NCBI GenBank assembly: GCA_021292165.1
Contig: CM037879.1
Coordinates: 41,997,802-42,061,801 of the forward strand
Length of the DNA: 64,000 bases
Source of the DNA: Shinisaurus crocodilurus
Taxonomy: Eukaryota; Chordata; Lepidosauria; Squamata; Shinisauridae
Direction of reading: 5' to 3'
Each line of letters opens with the position of its first letter. Position 1 is the stretch's first letter. Below are positions 32,040-42,246 of this stretch, piece by piece. The notes beneath the pieces are model-generated. The model saw nothing but the letters and a program-made list of their open reading frames with translations. It ran no database searches and was not told the DNA's origin. Position numbers and translations under genes: made by a program.

Positions 32040-32790
32040 TTACTTTGTCCTGCTATGACTGGGTCAGTCCAGTGTCAGGACAAATTAAGCAGCAAATCCA
32101 ATGGCAAGTCAGCTAGGCGGGCAAATAGTCGAGCACAGAGGTATCAGTCCAGTATGGAATCAGTTTAAGGCAGGAGTAGAATACAGGCGATGGTCAAAGC
32201 ACAGTATTACCAGGCAAGTAGGTGGCTTCCAGAAGAGAGGTCTGAGGCACAGCCAAGGTTCAAGCATGAGAATGCAGTCAAACAGAAACATAGTCCCAAA
32301 AGCAGAGTCAAGCAGGAGTCCAGAGGTCAGTAGCATGGAGGTTCAATCACAAGGCAAGGTCAAGGGAACAGGATACCGGGCACTAGGAGCTGTGGTAAGG
32401 TGTTGTTCTAATAGCTAGCAGGTATCCAGTGAGTGCTTATATGCTGGAGCTTCTGAAGCCCCACCCAGGATGTCAAAGGCTTGTATCAGAAGTCCTCCTC
32501 ATAAGGAGGGCCCTACTCATGAGGAGCCCTTTTCAGCAAGCAGGCATTCCTTTGCCTAGCACTCTCTTAGCCTGAATCTTAAGGCACCAGCATTCTCAAG
32601 GGCTAAGTATTCACTTGGCATCCCCCTCTGCCTCAGAAATCAAGCACTCTACCTTTCAAGAAGGCAGATCTGATTGAAGGCATAACCCCTGAGGGCTCAA
32701 GGGTCCTCTGAGGCAACCTGTTCCCTGGGGACATCTGGCTCCAAAGGTTCAAGCTCTTCCTCTGTTGAGGAATCCCCCAGAGGAGTCATG
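32040..32790 (-). repeat. Possible LTR-like repeat
   Basis: The plus strand at 32050-32400 is a string of purine-rich words (AAGGTTCAAG, AGTCAAGCAGGAGTCCAGAG, CAAGGCAAGGTCAAGGGAAC) of a kind seen in reptile LTRs read in reverse. On minus, 32700-32790 reads CATGACTCCTCTGGGGGATT then acidic-codon-rich sequence. No TSD could be fixed, so this is tentative. Confidence 0.3.
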
Positions 32791-34328
32791 ACACCCTTGC
32801 ACGATGGTTTCAGTTGTACAGACTCCATGTGTCTATTTAAGTGAACAGACAAATCTGGGACTTAGGTCCAACACTCTGCCACTGACAGCCATCTAGCTCC
32901 AAGGTAGTGGTAAAGCTGGAACTAACCACAGGATACGTTACTATATATGCATATTGCCTAAATAATGTGTCTATTAAGGGTGTGGCCATTTAGAACTTGA
33001 ATGAACATGGAAAAACTTTACCACAGGTTAAACTGAAATCATGCATGCAAATGGTGCATCAAAGTCACAAAATGAACTGCAAATGTAATACAAAAATGAG
33101 TATGTTCAAAGGCTGAATAAATGAAGCAGGGCAAAGACATCTCCCACCAGGGACACCATTTGGTCTAGGCTAGCCCCAGAGGTGACAAAGTTAGATCAAG
33201 AGAATCCAAACTCTACACATGATAAATACCCCTTGACATCTTGTCTCTGACATAAAGGTCAGGTCCAAATTAAATGTTCCTTTTAGCACACATCGTGGAG
33301 CTATTTGTGCTACTTTTATTTACTCTCCAGCAAGCACATGCGGCACCAATTCAGATTGGGACCATGACACTTCAGGAGAGGAGGGTTTAAGCTTTCCCTG
33401 CACCACTTTTCGTACTGAAAATCCCCCTCCCCATGGGGGGGGAGGTTAAAAAAAGGGGGAAAGTCTCCACTGGAATCACTGGAGCTCATCCTTACCTTGG
33501 AGCTGTGCAAACTGGTGGTTCCAGTCTAGGGTTGAGGGAAATGCAAACAAGATACGATGTGAATATGGAATAATAATTACTACTGCATTTACAAAAGACT
33601 TGGATTTTGGACCATGTTCATGTTTCTTGGGGTCAGAAAGCTGGTGAGCTTAATTTCCAAGCAATTATTTCATTGTTCATTGTGTGGACCATCAAGTGCA
33701 AAAAACCATAACTTCTGTGGGAAAGGGCTGTTTATGTAACTGTAGGAAATATAAGTTGAAAGACCCAGCTCCCAGCTTCTATATATCAGTGTATTAGTTT
33801 CATGGACTTGTTGGGTGCCTTTGTACTCAATATAGTACAATTTTCCTAGATGTTCTATCTCAATAGTGCACAAAGACAATAGCTCTAGATTTAACAGATT
33901 CAGTAACAGGAAGAATGATACAGATATATATTGTACTGGAGGGTTGTAATCTATGAAAGGTACAAAGGGGCATTTTTTGAACGATACAGTCTCACTGGCG
34001 TTTTAAACAATGGTGGCTCCATCGAATATACAAAGCAATGACCGACAAGGCTAAAAACGACTGTGGTCTCGTATGCTTGTCACTGCTAACGAAAACAACA
34101 TTTGTTTTTGCGGCCTTGAAGGAAAATGAAAGCCATCAAGCAGGGAATACATATTAGTGTGATATATCACAATAATTCTTAGACTACCATGCTATCTACA
34201 TTGTGTGGGACAATATATTCCTTTCATAATGTCAGAACTGCATCATTTGCCTTTCTTTTGATATCATTTGGGGAGGGGGGTGAGAAAGAGTCAGTTTAGT
34301 TTTCAGTATTCATATCTTCATACTTTTA
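32791..34328. other. Unassigned sequence
   Basis: No repeat family or coding exon recognised in this 1.5-kb stretch. Confidence 0.45.
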
Positions 34329-34399
34329 AGGGCATAATCCTATGCAAGTTTAGACAGAAAATAGGCCTACAACTCCCAGCATGCCCCAGCCAGCCATGA
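34329..34399 (+). repeat. Half of a palindromic MITE (see 45282-45397)
   Basis: GCATAATCCTATGCAAGTTT, then AGACAGAAAATAGGCCTACA and ACTCCCAGCATGCCCCAGCC equal the left arm of the 45.3-kb element. The right arm is missing. Confidence 0.65.
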
Positions 34400-34448
34400 C
34401 AAAAAAAATGCACACATTTGTATATGCTAATTCACATATGCTCTAACG

Positions 34449-34584
34449 CAGGGCTCTCCAACCTTGGGCCCCCAGATGTTGCTGGCCTACAGCTCCCAGC
34501 ATACCCAGCCAGCATGGCTAATGGCAAGGGATGCTGGGAGCTGTAGTCCAGCAACATATGGGGACCCAAGGTTGGAGAGCCCTA
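34449..34584. mobile_element. Snap-back hAT-like MITE, copy 3
   Basis: CAGGGCTCTCCAACCTTGGG on the left, CCAAGGTTGGAGAGCCCTA on the right, TSD CTCTAACG (34441-34448) and CTCTAAAG (34585-34592), matching at 7 of 8. Confidence 0.88.
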
Positions 34585-34707
34585 CTCTAAAGTGCATGTG
34601 TATGTGTGTCTTTAAAGGACCCTGTCTCCTAAGGTCACCCCTATTTGTAAAAAGGGATATATGGAAAGGGGAGAAGAGGGCATTTGTTTTTGTTTTTTTA
34701 AAAAAAA

Positions 34708-34835
34708 CCTCAGGCAAAAAGATTCCGAGGAGGGGGGCAGCAGGAGGTGAAACACATGTGGGCAAAAAGCCAGCTAATCCAGGGGGAACAGACGCAAGAG
34801 ATAATCAGGGCCCCTCCTCAACAAACAGTTGATCA
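34708..34835 (+). repeat. Unknown dispersed repeat (inverted copy at 52745-52890)
   Basis: The phrase GGGGCAGCAGGAGGTGAAAC, then ACATGTGGGCAAAAAGCCAG, CTAATCCAGGGGGA and AATCAGGGCCCCT is shared with the minus strand of 52745-52890. In one frame both copies spell HVGKKPANPGG, so the match holds at DNA and peptide level. Class unknown. Confidence 0.65.
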
Positions 34836-35259
34836 GTAGGATTCCAGATTTTAAAAAAGGGCTTTGCGTGCTGCATACACACACACTTCGTTGGATGGAA
34901 TAAATGATTCTTTTTCCAGGCCTTACTAGATGGCTCCATAATCATCCCTACCACCTAAAATTTGTAGGAAACATAAATTATAATTCTTCTCTTTCCTATA
35001 CTTCCTATGCTCAAAGGGAGGGTAAATAGGACGCACATTCAAGAGAACACATTGAGGAGATGATAACGATGCCGAACTGCATTCTCAAGGCATCTTGCTT
35101 GAAATTAATTTTCTTTGAAATCGGTGAAATTTCCAAGTAAATAGTTTAAGGATTGTGGAGTTTAATCACCAAGGTTGATCCAGAGTTGCAGGATCCAGAG
35201 TTTATCACATACTGTGAATCTGAGGGGGGGAACGAACACATTCCACTGAATGTGTAGCA
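34836..35259. other. Unassigned sequence
   Basis: No feature recognised. Confidence 0.45.
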
Positions 35260-35397
35260 CCGCCTTCCCCAACCTGGTGCCCTCCAGATGTTTTGGACTT
35301 CAACTCCCATCAGTCCCAGCCAGCATGGCCAATGGTCAGGGTTGCTGGGAGTTGTAATCTGAAACATCTGGAGGACATCCAATTGCGGAAGGCTGGT
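35260..35397. mobile_element. Palindromic MITE related to the snap-back family
   Basis: The left arm CCTTCCCCAACCTGGTGCCC, CTCCAGATGTTTTGGACT pairs with the right arm in AGTTGTAATCTGAAACATCT, GGAGGACATCC, GCGGAAGG. The arm cores (CCAGATGTTTTGGAC, AACTCCCA) are shared with the CAGTGTTCTCC family. The TSD was not resolved. Confidence 0.7.
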
Positions 35398-36751
35398 GCA
35401 GCATGTAGCTATGCCTGCATTTTTCCTTTAATTAATTATTGGCATAGTAATTCTTACTGGGAACACAGCACATGTAGAGAGGAGGCTTATCTCCTTAACT
35501 GCCCAACCACAATCACAACAAAAATCCACACAAACGCACACAGCTAGGAGACTTTTTTTTTCTCCCCTCACATCCCTGTGAGTGTGAGGGAATGTGGCAA
35601 TTTTTGTTCTAATCATGGTAGGGAAGTGAAGAGATAAGTCTTCCCCCTACTTCATATATGCTACATTCCTAGTAAAGAATTCCCCCCCACACACACACAC
35701 ACTGCTGGTAATTAATTAAAGAAAAATTAAGATGTAGCTGCACGCTACACATTCAGCATAATGTGAGTTTGGCCCTCACATGACCAATTTCCACTTACTG
35801 GGTGGAACGCCATTATCTGCCCCTTCTCAAAACCTGGACTTCATGTTAGTCACTGCACTAAGTACTAAACAGGGAATACAGATGCTCTAAATGGAAAGTT
35901 TATGGTTTTTTAGCACAGAGCATGCAAGATGGCGCAAGTTATTTTATTTCAACTGTTGACTTAAACACTATAAATCTCCACAAATCTCTGCTTCTTTTTC
36001 AAAGGCGCATCTGTTTCTCATGGAAATGCTGTGGCACTAACAGTTTTAGGCACCAGGTGTTTTTTATGATTACGCTTAAGACCTGAGCCCCCAAATACTT
36101 ATTGGAGTGCATTTGTTCTCTTCAAAGTGGCTGCAAGAATGACATTGTAGGGTTTTTGTTTATTGTCACCAAGTTGAGTCCATTCTGAAAGGAAGCCCGT
36201 TCATATCCACAGAATTGTTCCAATATGGCAGTTTCAGCCTGTGCAAAATGTTTATATTTTAGCCTTTTTTCCAGCCTAAAATAGCAATCTCGGCAGGGGG
36301 AACAATCCTTTTAAAATGTTAATGTAACCAAACCCAAATGAAATAAATCCAATTCCAATCACCCTTTCGGCTGTCACGAGGAATCAAGACAACACAGTTC
36401 TGATTCTTGTTCTCAAGCAGTCCGTCTCACCCATAATACTTTGCTACAACTGAACAGAGATGCCGAATAGCTTTGTCATAGTTGGAGTTTGTGGTGCTCC
36501 ACAGGAAACAAGACCCAAAGACAGACACTTGATCCACAAGATTAACTCTTATCACACTTGGACAGCAACTCAAAAAGAAAAGGCTTAGATGTGGAATAAG
36601 TGAGATGGATGCTTACCTTATGAAAATTTTCTTTTAAAAAAACAAAACAAAAACCTTGCAGTGACCTATTTTTGCTGCAGACAAAAACATCTCTCCCCCC
36701 CCCCCCCCGTCTGGGAAACTTTTATTCCAAAGTTTCATTATCAGTTCTCTG
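35398..36751. other. Unassigned sequence with AC microsatellite
   Basis: Short AC run at about 35688-35702 and poly-C at about 36696-36708. No exon recognised. Confidence 0.4.
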
Positions 36752-36996
36752 TATCAGCCTTCCCAAACCTGGTGCTGTCCAGTCTCCAGATGTGTTGGAC
36801 TACAACTCCCAGCATCCCCCAGCTAGCTATAAGTGAAAGGAAGTGGGTTACTATTTCTTTACTTAGTTATCAGCCTAACATATGCGGCCTAGACCAGGAG
36901 TGGACAGAAGGTAGATCTCCAGATATTTTGGACTTCAGCTCCCAGAAGCCCCTGCATGTTCAGGAATGCTGGGAGCTGAAGTCCGAAACATCTAGC
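36752..36996. repeat. Two diverged pieces of palindromic MITEs
   Basis: 36752-36830 is a left arm only (CAGCCTTCCCAAACCTGGTG, CAGATGTGTTGGACTACAAC). 36918-36990 is a short hairpin (CCAGATATTTTGGACTTCAG with its complement CTGAAGTCCGAAACATCT). Both belong to the same broad group as 35260-35397. Confidence 0.6.
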
Positions 36997-37127
36997 CTGG
37001 GCAATAACCTTTAAGTGGTGTCATTGACAACTTGAGTACCGTTATCTATGTCAGCAAGACCAAGGCCAAGATTAAGCACGCAATTTCCTGATTCTTCAGA
37101 GATGTAGGTGGTACATAAATTCTACCT

Positions 37128-37205
37128 AAAACCATAAGAATTGCTTTGCTGGGATAGATCAAGAAGGGTCCATCTAGTTCAGCTCCCTAAATCAAAGCTG
37201 GGCAG
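37128..37205 (+). repeat. Fragment of the ATAAGAACATAAGAAG repeat
   Basis: CCATAAGAATTGCTTTGCTG, GATCAAGAAGGGTCCATCTA, GTTCAGCTCCCT follow the order of 22905-22970. Confidence 0.5.
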
Positions 37206-37246
37206 CTAGTTGGCAAGTAAAGTGTAACCAAAGTAGTTATCTTCTC

Positions 37247-37510
37247 TCAAGCCATGTCCACCATTTGGCAAAGTGAGGTGGCTGCCTCAGGTGGCAGATG
37301 TAAGAGCGTGGAAGACACAGCTCTGTGTGTGCCTTGTGGCCTGGGTCTGCACCCCCTAAGCTGGCCTGCTGTCCTCGTGTGCGGCATTTTCAATGCTGAG
37401 GTAAGACTCAGCTGCCAGTCTAGGTTGGCTTCTGTGCATTGGAGGGAGGCAGGGGGCACCGTCCTGTCCTTTGCCTCCAGCAGCAAAATGTCTTGGGCTA
37501 GCCCTGAAAC
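37247..37510 (-). mobile_element. hAT-like MITE, CAGGGCCAGCCC family, diverged copy
   Basis: On minus it starts CAGGGCTAGCCCAAGACATT and ends near CCACCTGAGGCAGCCACCTC and CCAAATGGTGGACATGGCTT, parallel to the ends of 8086-8346. The interior is diverged. Confidence 0.55.
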
Positions 37511-37959
37511 CTCTGTTATTCGCCCGTAGCATCTGATAATGTGTATTTCGCTAAATTGCTCGCAGAAATGGCCATTGGGCATGGTTAATATTAATATTGG
37601 GGGATGAGCTTACCTGTTCAGCTTGCGACGTACCTCTAGCCTTTGCCCTCCAGGTAATGCACAAGAGACGTAGGGACCTTCATAACAGGCTTACTACTAC
37701 CATACATGAGGAAACACTAATTTCTGAAGAGCTGCACACCACGATGCCACAGTTCCAAGGCCTTCACTAAGACGGAGAAGGAGAGGCCTCATCCAGGCCT
37801 CAAAGAGGAAAGAGAGACTAAAACGTGTAGACTCTCTTATGTTCTTCCCAGTTTATTAGGAAAGTTCATAGTGTATAGGTAGGTTGATCAGGAATTATTT
37901 CATGGTAGCTAGAGTGATGTATATATCGAGATAAATCGTAAGTTAGGGATAATGAATTT
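37511..37959. other. Unassigned; may include more of the LINE 5' part
   Basis: Sequence at 37640-37860 has no stop-free frame but could be the eroded upstream part of the LINE that is clear from 37960. Not confirmed. Confidence 0.35.
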
Positions 37960-38239
37960 TTGCAAATCCGCAAAAACATTAAAGAGGAACTGCATACCCC
38001 ACTGATGGTAAAAAAGCCATTATCAGGAAACAACAAAGCTAGTGGACCAGATGGATTGGGAATCTTTAAGAAGGGGGGGTTGTAACACTTCATAATCATC
38101 GAAAAATTGGATAAGAGAAGAGATCCAGAAACTTCAGGGATGCCTAATTTCACCTTAAGAAGGTGATAGACGCTGTGGAACTTCGGGGCATTCTTCTTAG
38201 CAACCGGTAAATATTGCAGATCTCGCAACGTCTTTTCTA

Positions 38240-39676
38240 TTGAGAGATCCTCCTGAACTCATATGGTTCCGCCCCTCTAGAGGGACAGTAGACATGATTT
38301 TTACTGCACGTCAGCTCCAAGAAAAATGCCGGGAGCAAAATCAACCCCTTTATATGGCATTTATCGATTTGGCTAAGGCCTTTGATACTGTAGACCGTAC
38401 AGCTCTCTGGACTATCCTTATGAAAATTGGATGCCCCAATAAATTTGTGAATATCTTGCGACTTCTCCATGACAACATGACGGCAACGGTTTTGGACAAC
38501 AACGGCTCTCATGGTGCTCCATTTAAAGTGGGATCAGGTGTTAAACAGGGATGTGTTATCGCCCCAACATTATTTGCCATTTTCATCGCCATGGTTTTAC
38601 ATCTTGTCGAGGGGAAACTTCCCACCGGTGTGGGAATTATATATCGAACAGATGGAAAGCTTTTTAATCTCAGCAGGCTGAAAGCAAAAAGTAAGGTAAT
38701 TACAACCTCCGTTGTGGAACTTCAGTATGCTGATGATAATATGGTCTCCGCACATTCAGAGGATGATCTCCAAACTATCCTAAATGCTTTTGCAGAAGCA
38801 TACGAAAAACTTGGTCTCTCACTTAACATCAAAAAAACCAAAGTGCTTCATCAGCAAGTGCAAGCCAATCCTTTGGTGATGCCATCTATCCAGCTTGGCG
38901 GGACAATACTGGAAAATGTCAATCATTTTCTCTATCTTGGCAGCTATCTTTCTGTTACAGCTAACATCGACAGTGAAATCCAGCATCGTCTGAGCTCCGC
39001 AAGTGCCGCATTTTCTCGAATGAAACATAGAGTGTTCGAGGATCGGGATATTTGTAAGAAGACCAAAACACTGGTTTATGAAGCCATTGTATTAACAACT
39101 TTATTGTATGCCTGCGAAACATGGACTATCTATAAACGTCACTTCCACCTCCTTGAAAGGTTTCATCAACGTTGCCTCCGGAAAATCCTGCAAATTACTT
39201 GGGAAGATAGGCGAACAAATGTCAGTGTACTGGAAGAAGCAAAGACTAATAGCATTGAAAAAATGATCCTTCAACGCCAACTTCAGTGGACCGGTCATGT
39301 TGTTCGAATGCCTGACTGCCGTCTCCCAAAGCAGTTACTTTACTCCCAACTCAAGGATGGAAAGCGGAATATCGGTGGTCAATATAAGAGGTTTAAAGAT
39401 GTTCATAAGGCTAATCTAAAAAAATGCAATATAAACATCGAAAACTGGGAAGCTCTGGCCCATGAACGATCTAAATGGAGGTTGGCCTTTCACAAAGGTT
39501 CCATGGACTTTGAAGAAGCCCGAGTGCAAGGTGAAAGGGAGAAACGTGCTAAGCGAAAAGCACGTCAAATGAATCCTTTACAGGACCATCTTCCATCTGG
39601 TAACCTGTGTCCTCACTGTGGGAAGCTGTGTGGATCTAGAATTGGTTTCCACAGTCATTTACGGACCCATCGCTAG
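38240..39676 (+). CDS. LINE reverse transcriptase, 5'-incomplete open frame
   Basis: An uninterrupted 478-codon frame. The first codon is TTG, and the true protein entered from further upstream. Motifs in order: RPSRGTVDMIFTARQLQEKC (residues 11-30), YMAFIDLAKAFDTVDRT (38-54, motif A), GSGVKQGCVIAPTLFAIF (98-115), LQYADDNMVS (161-170, catalytic YADD), YLGSYL, YACETWTIYKRH, LQWTGHVVRMPDCRLPKQLL, a basic ERSKWR..KGS segment, and a C-terminal C2H2 finger: C457, C460, H473, H477. Such proteins copy their own RNA at a nicked target; the finger probably binds nucleic acid. The intact frame contrasts with decayed sequence on both sides. It lacks the endonuclease, so it is not autonomous as it stands. 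A host role is not indicated. Confidence 0.85.
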   Translation: MRDPPELIWFRPSRGTVDMIFTARQLQEKCREQNQPLYMAFIDLAKAFDTVDRTALWTILMKIGCPNKFVNILRLLHDNMTATVLDNNGSHGAPFKVGSGVKQGCVIAPTLFAIFIAMVLHLVEGKLPTGVGIIYRTDGKLFNLSRLKAKSKVITTSVVELQYADDNMVSAHSEDDLQTILNAFAEAYEKLGLSLNIKKTKVLHQQVQANPLVMPSIQLGGTILENVNHFLYLGSYLSVTANIDSEIQHRLSSASAAFSRMKHRVFEDRDICKKTKTLVYEAIVLTTLLYACETWTIYKRHFHLLERFHQRCLRKILQITWEDRRTNVSVLEEAKTNSIEKMILQRQLQWTGHVVRMPDCRLPKQLLYSQLKDGKRNIGGQYKRFKDVHKANLKKCNINIENWEALAHERSKWRLAFHKGSMDFEEARVQGEREKRAKRKARQMNPLQDHLPSGNLCPHCGKLCGSRIGFHSHLRTHR

Positions 39677-39750
39677 AGTCTACACAATCTTCTTTAGAAT
39701 CTCCTCCTTTTATCCCGGAAGACAATCTTACTCGGTCACGAGTGATCGCC

Positions 39751-39764
39751 TGATGATGATGATA
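39751..39764 (+). repeat. TGA-repeat 3' tail of the LINE
   Basis: Short tandem TGATGATGATGAT run following CGAGTGATCGCC marks the retroposon 3' end. Confidence 0.7.
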
Positions 39765-39939
39765 TATCCCCAGTAATGGCTGATTGGCCCCATTTTGAAA
39801 ATATAAAATTCAGTTGCTACTCAGATTTGTCTCCAATCTTAGGCAAAACATAGAGGTACCTTGGTATAGATGGGGCAGTTTTTATATTAGCAAAGCTGGA
39901 GGTTAATTTCAGGTGATGCATTACATTTTTAAAAAGTCA

Positions 39940-40175
39940 AGAAATATCATTTATTGGTGTTTGTTGTTTTTAGGATGTTTGTGGCTGTTGCTGTTTTTAC
40001 TGCTTTTATTACTGTATCTGTTTTTATTAGGTGGGTTTTATTGTTGTGCTGTTTTTTTATTGTTTTTATTACCGTATCGGTTTTTATTGTGTGAGTTTTA
40101 TTGTTGTACACCACCTTGGGAGGGCTCCTGCCCTGAAAGATGGCCAAGAGATATTTAAAATAAATAAATTAAAAT
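39940..40175 (+). repeat. L2-like LINE 3' UTR
   Basis: T-rich direct repetition (GTTTTTATTACTGTATCTG, then GTTTTTATTACCGTATCGG) leads into ACACCACCTTGGGAGGGCTC and an AAATAAATAAATT tail. An 81-codon hydrophobic frame here is an artefact of the T-rich text. Confidence 0.65.
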
Positions 40176-40354
40176 AAAACAAAATTTACCGATGGTTAGA
40201 ATACCCAGTCTCCTGGCCGGCGAAAAAGCGAATGTGCGGGGTGAGAGTTGTGGTGAGAACACGTTGCTGGGGGGAACATTATGAAGCATCCCTTCTCCTG
40301 CCCCCCGCTTGCTTGTCACCTACAAATTGCCTGATGCTGTTCTGCAGAGTTGAC

Positions 40355-40742
40355 ACAGCATCCGCAGTCAAGTCCATGGTGATGTTGTTGAATGCTGATG
40401 CGCCTCCAAGTATTATCCCAACTCAGGTGGAAAGGGAATACGGTGGTCATATAGAGTTTAAGTTATATTATCAAAAAAATCTATAAACATCGAAACTGGA
40501 ACTGGCCCATGAACGATCTAGAGGTGGCCTTCACAAGGTTCCTGGACTTTGAAGAAGCCGAGTTTGCAGTGAAGGAAAACGGCTAGCGAAAGCAGTCAAG
40601 TGATCTTACGGCATCATCTGGAACTGTTGCCATGTGGGAGCTGTGGACTAGAATGCCTACAAGTCATACTACCATCGCTAGTCTCAAATTCTTTGAATTC
40701 TTTATCCCGAAGAGATCTTACTCGTCAAGACCGCCTGAGATG
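40355..40742 (+). pseudogene. Second, deletion-riddled copy of the LINE 3' end
   Basis: It is collinear with about 39295-39755, sharing words such as TGGCCCATGAACGATCT, TGGACTTTGAAGAAGCC and the closing ATCTTACTCG..CGCCTGA. It has lost dozens of single bases and short runs while showing few substitutions. In the aligned 40407-40742 part roughly a fifth of the bases are missing. The coding frame is destroyed, including the finger. Confidence 0.85.
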
Positions 40743-40979
40743 GGTCCTGGTTATATTCAAATCTAACGGATCTTTAGAAAGGCCGAACAGTTTTCCCAAG
40801 TGGTGCGCACCGCAGTGCAGGTGAAGAAATATAACTGCAACCGGATCCCAGAGATCAAGCGGGGGGACATTGCTGCTCACCACCAAGGCTAGTCAGATAA
40901 GAGCATGGAAGGCTGCGAGGAACTCTGTAACTGCCTGTCCTGGTTTATCTCTACGCTAACAGCACATTCTAAGGCTATT

Positions 40980-41401
40980 CAGTGATGGCGAACCTATGGC
41001 ACTCCGTGCCACAGCGGGCACGCAGGGACCTCTCTGGGGCACTCGAAGCCATGGGTTGCCAGATTGCGAAAAGACCATCCCCTTCTGCATTCAGCGTCGG
41101 GTTTCCATAGTAACTCCTCTCCACTTATTCCTCGCTGGCCTCCACAGGCAGGCACACTCCAACATCTCCACCCCCAGAAGCGGACTGCGCAGGCACCCAG
41201 CCCTCCTTCTAACTGAACAGACAGCTCAGAAGCACAGCGCACGCGCGCCCAAATCTTTGCGTGCCCGGTGAAGAGCCATGCCCTGAGACAGAGCGGGGCG
41301 CGATTAGCTCCTTCCTGCCAAATTTAAGGCACTTTGAAATAAATAAGTTGGTTTTGTGTTGCAGTTTGGGCACTCGGGCTCAAAAAGGTTCGCCATCACT
41401 G
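40980..41401. mobile_element. hAT non-autonomous element, CAGTGATGGCGAACC family
   Basis: The termini CAGTGATGGCGAACCTATGG and AAAAAGGTTCGCCATCACTG are inverted. Flanks share GCTATTC (40974-40980 and 41403-41409), consistent with an 8-bp TSD of 7 matches. The right subterminal text (AAATAAATAAGTTGGTTTTG, TTGCAGTTTGGGCACTCGGG) resembles hAT families that are widespread, and partly horizontally transferred, among tetrapods; that family link is from memory. Non-coding. Confidence 0.85.
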
Positions 41402-42246
41402 TGCTATTCTAACACAGCTTGTAAACAAGATGTAGTTGGTTTGGGCACTAATCCAAGGGGATGGAATTCAGCCTTGTCTTGATTTAAGAATCGCCATAAA
41501 TTTTTTCACCTTCTTGCGAGGCACATGCCATCAACTGAGTCTTACGCACACACAAGCATCTTTGTTTTTCACTAAGAGGGAAGATGGAGAAAAACGGACA
41601 TATGTCAGAGGTACATCAGCTGCGATCACATAGTGTTGTATTAAAAAAATGAAAACAAAAAAGCACTTTAAAATGGTAGAACAATGAATTTTCAGCTCAC
41701 ATTTGGAGAGAGAGAAAACATCTTACCTAAGACTTGTTAAGAAGAAAGTGTTCTCCTTAACGTAATACACTTGGACGGGAAAGAACTAAGTCAAGTCAGT
41801 GTGATTTTTTTCCCCATGTGTATTTTTTTTTAAAGAGCTAAATGGATATTCATGGCAAAATCCTTTGGTTCTACTTTGAAAGAAAGACCGACTTGTAGAT
41901 TCAGATGATGTGGGTGTCAGTGTCGATGTACTCAGGAAGCCCAACAACTGAATTGGACACATGCATCTTTTACACAGGTGGATAGTGTGCACATCTCTGT
42001 CCAGGGCCACTGTGCCTGCACACATGCCTATCTGTGAGCAAGCAAGCACAGCTATGTCAGGCTGTATCTTTTGATTCTGACTGTGGGGGAGGAAGTGACC
42101 TTGATTTATGTAGCGCTGTTATGATTGCCAGTGCCTGGCTTTGATGAGTGATCTGGCATCTTTGATAACTGAACTACGGAGAGGTCAGGTAGGTGTGGCA
42201 TTTTCTACATCTACAAACCAATTTTTGTGACATAATAAAAGGAACC
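41402..42246. other. Unassigned sequence
   Basis: No feature recognised. Confidence 0.45.

Larger units (their letters stand above)
37960..39764 (+). mobile_element. Non-LTR retrotransposon with C-terminal C2H2 finger
   Basis: The 3' two thirds is an intact reverse transcriptase frame (38240-39676). Upstream, 37960-38240 still encodes pieces of the earlier RT region (NNKASGPDG at about 38020-38050) but with many small gaps and stops. The 3' UTR is about 85 bp and ends in a TGA-repeat tail near 39751-39762. No endonuclease is visible. Proteins of this layout (RT, HVVRMPD-type linker, terminal CPHCG..H..H finger) are known from LINEs of fish and many invertebrates. The clade name is left open (RTE- or jockey-like). 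Confidence 0.85.

Noticed and set aside
39913..40158. 81-codon leucine/phenylalanine-rich frame as a membrane peptide
   Set aside because: It is the T-rich 3' UTR of an L2-like element.
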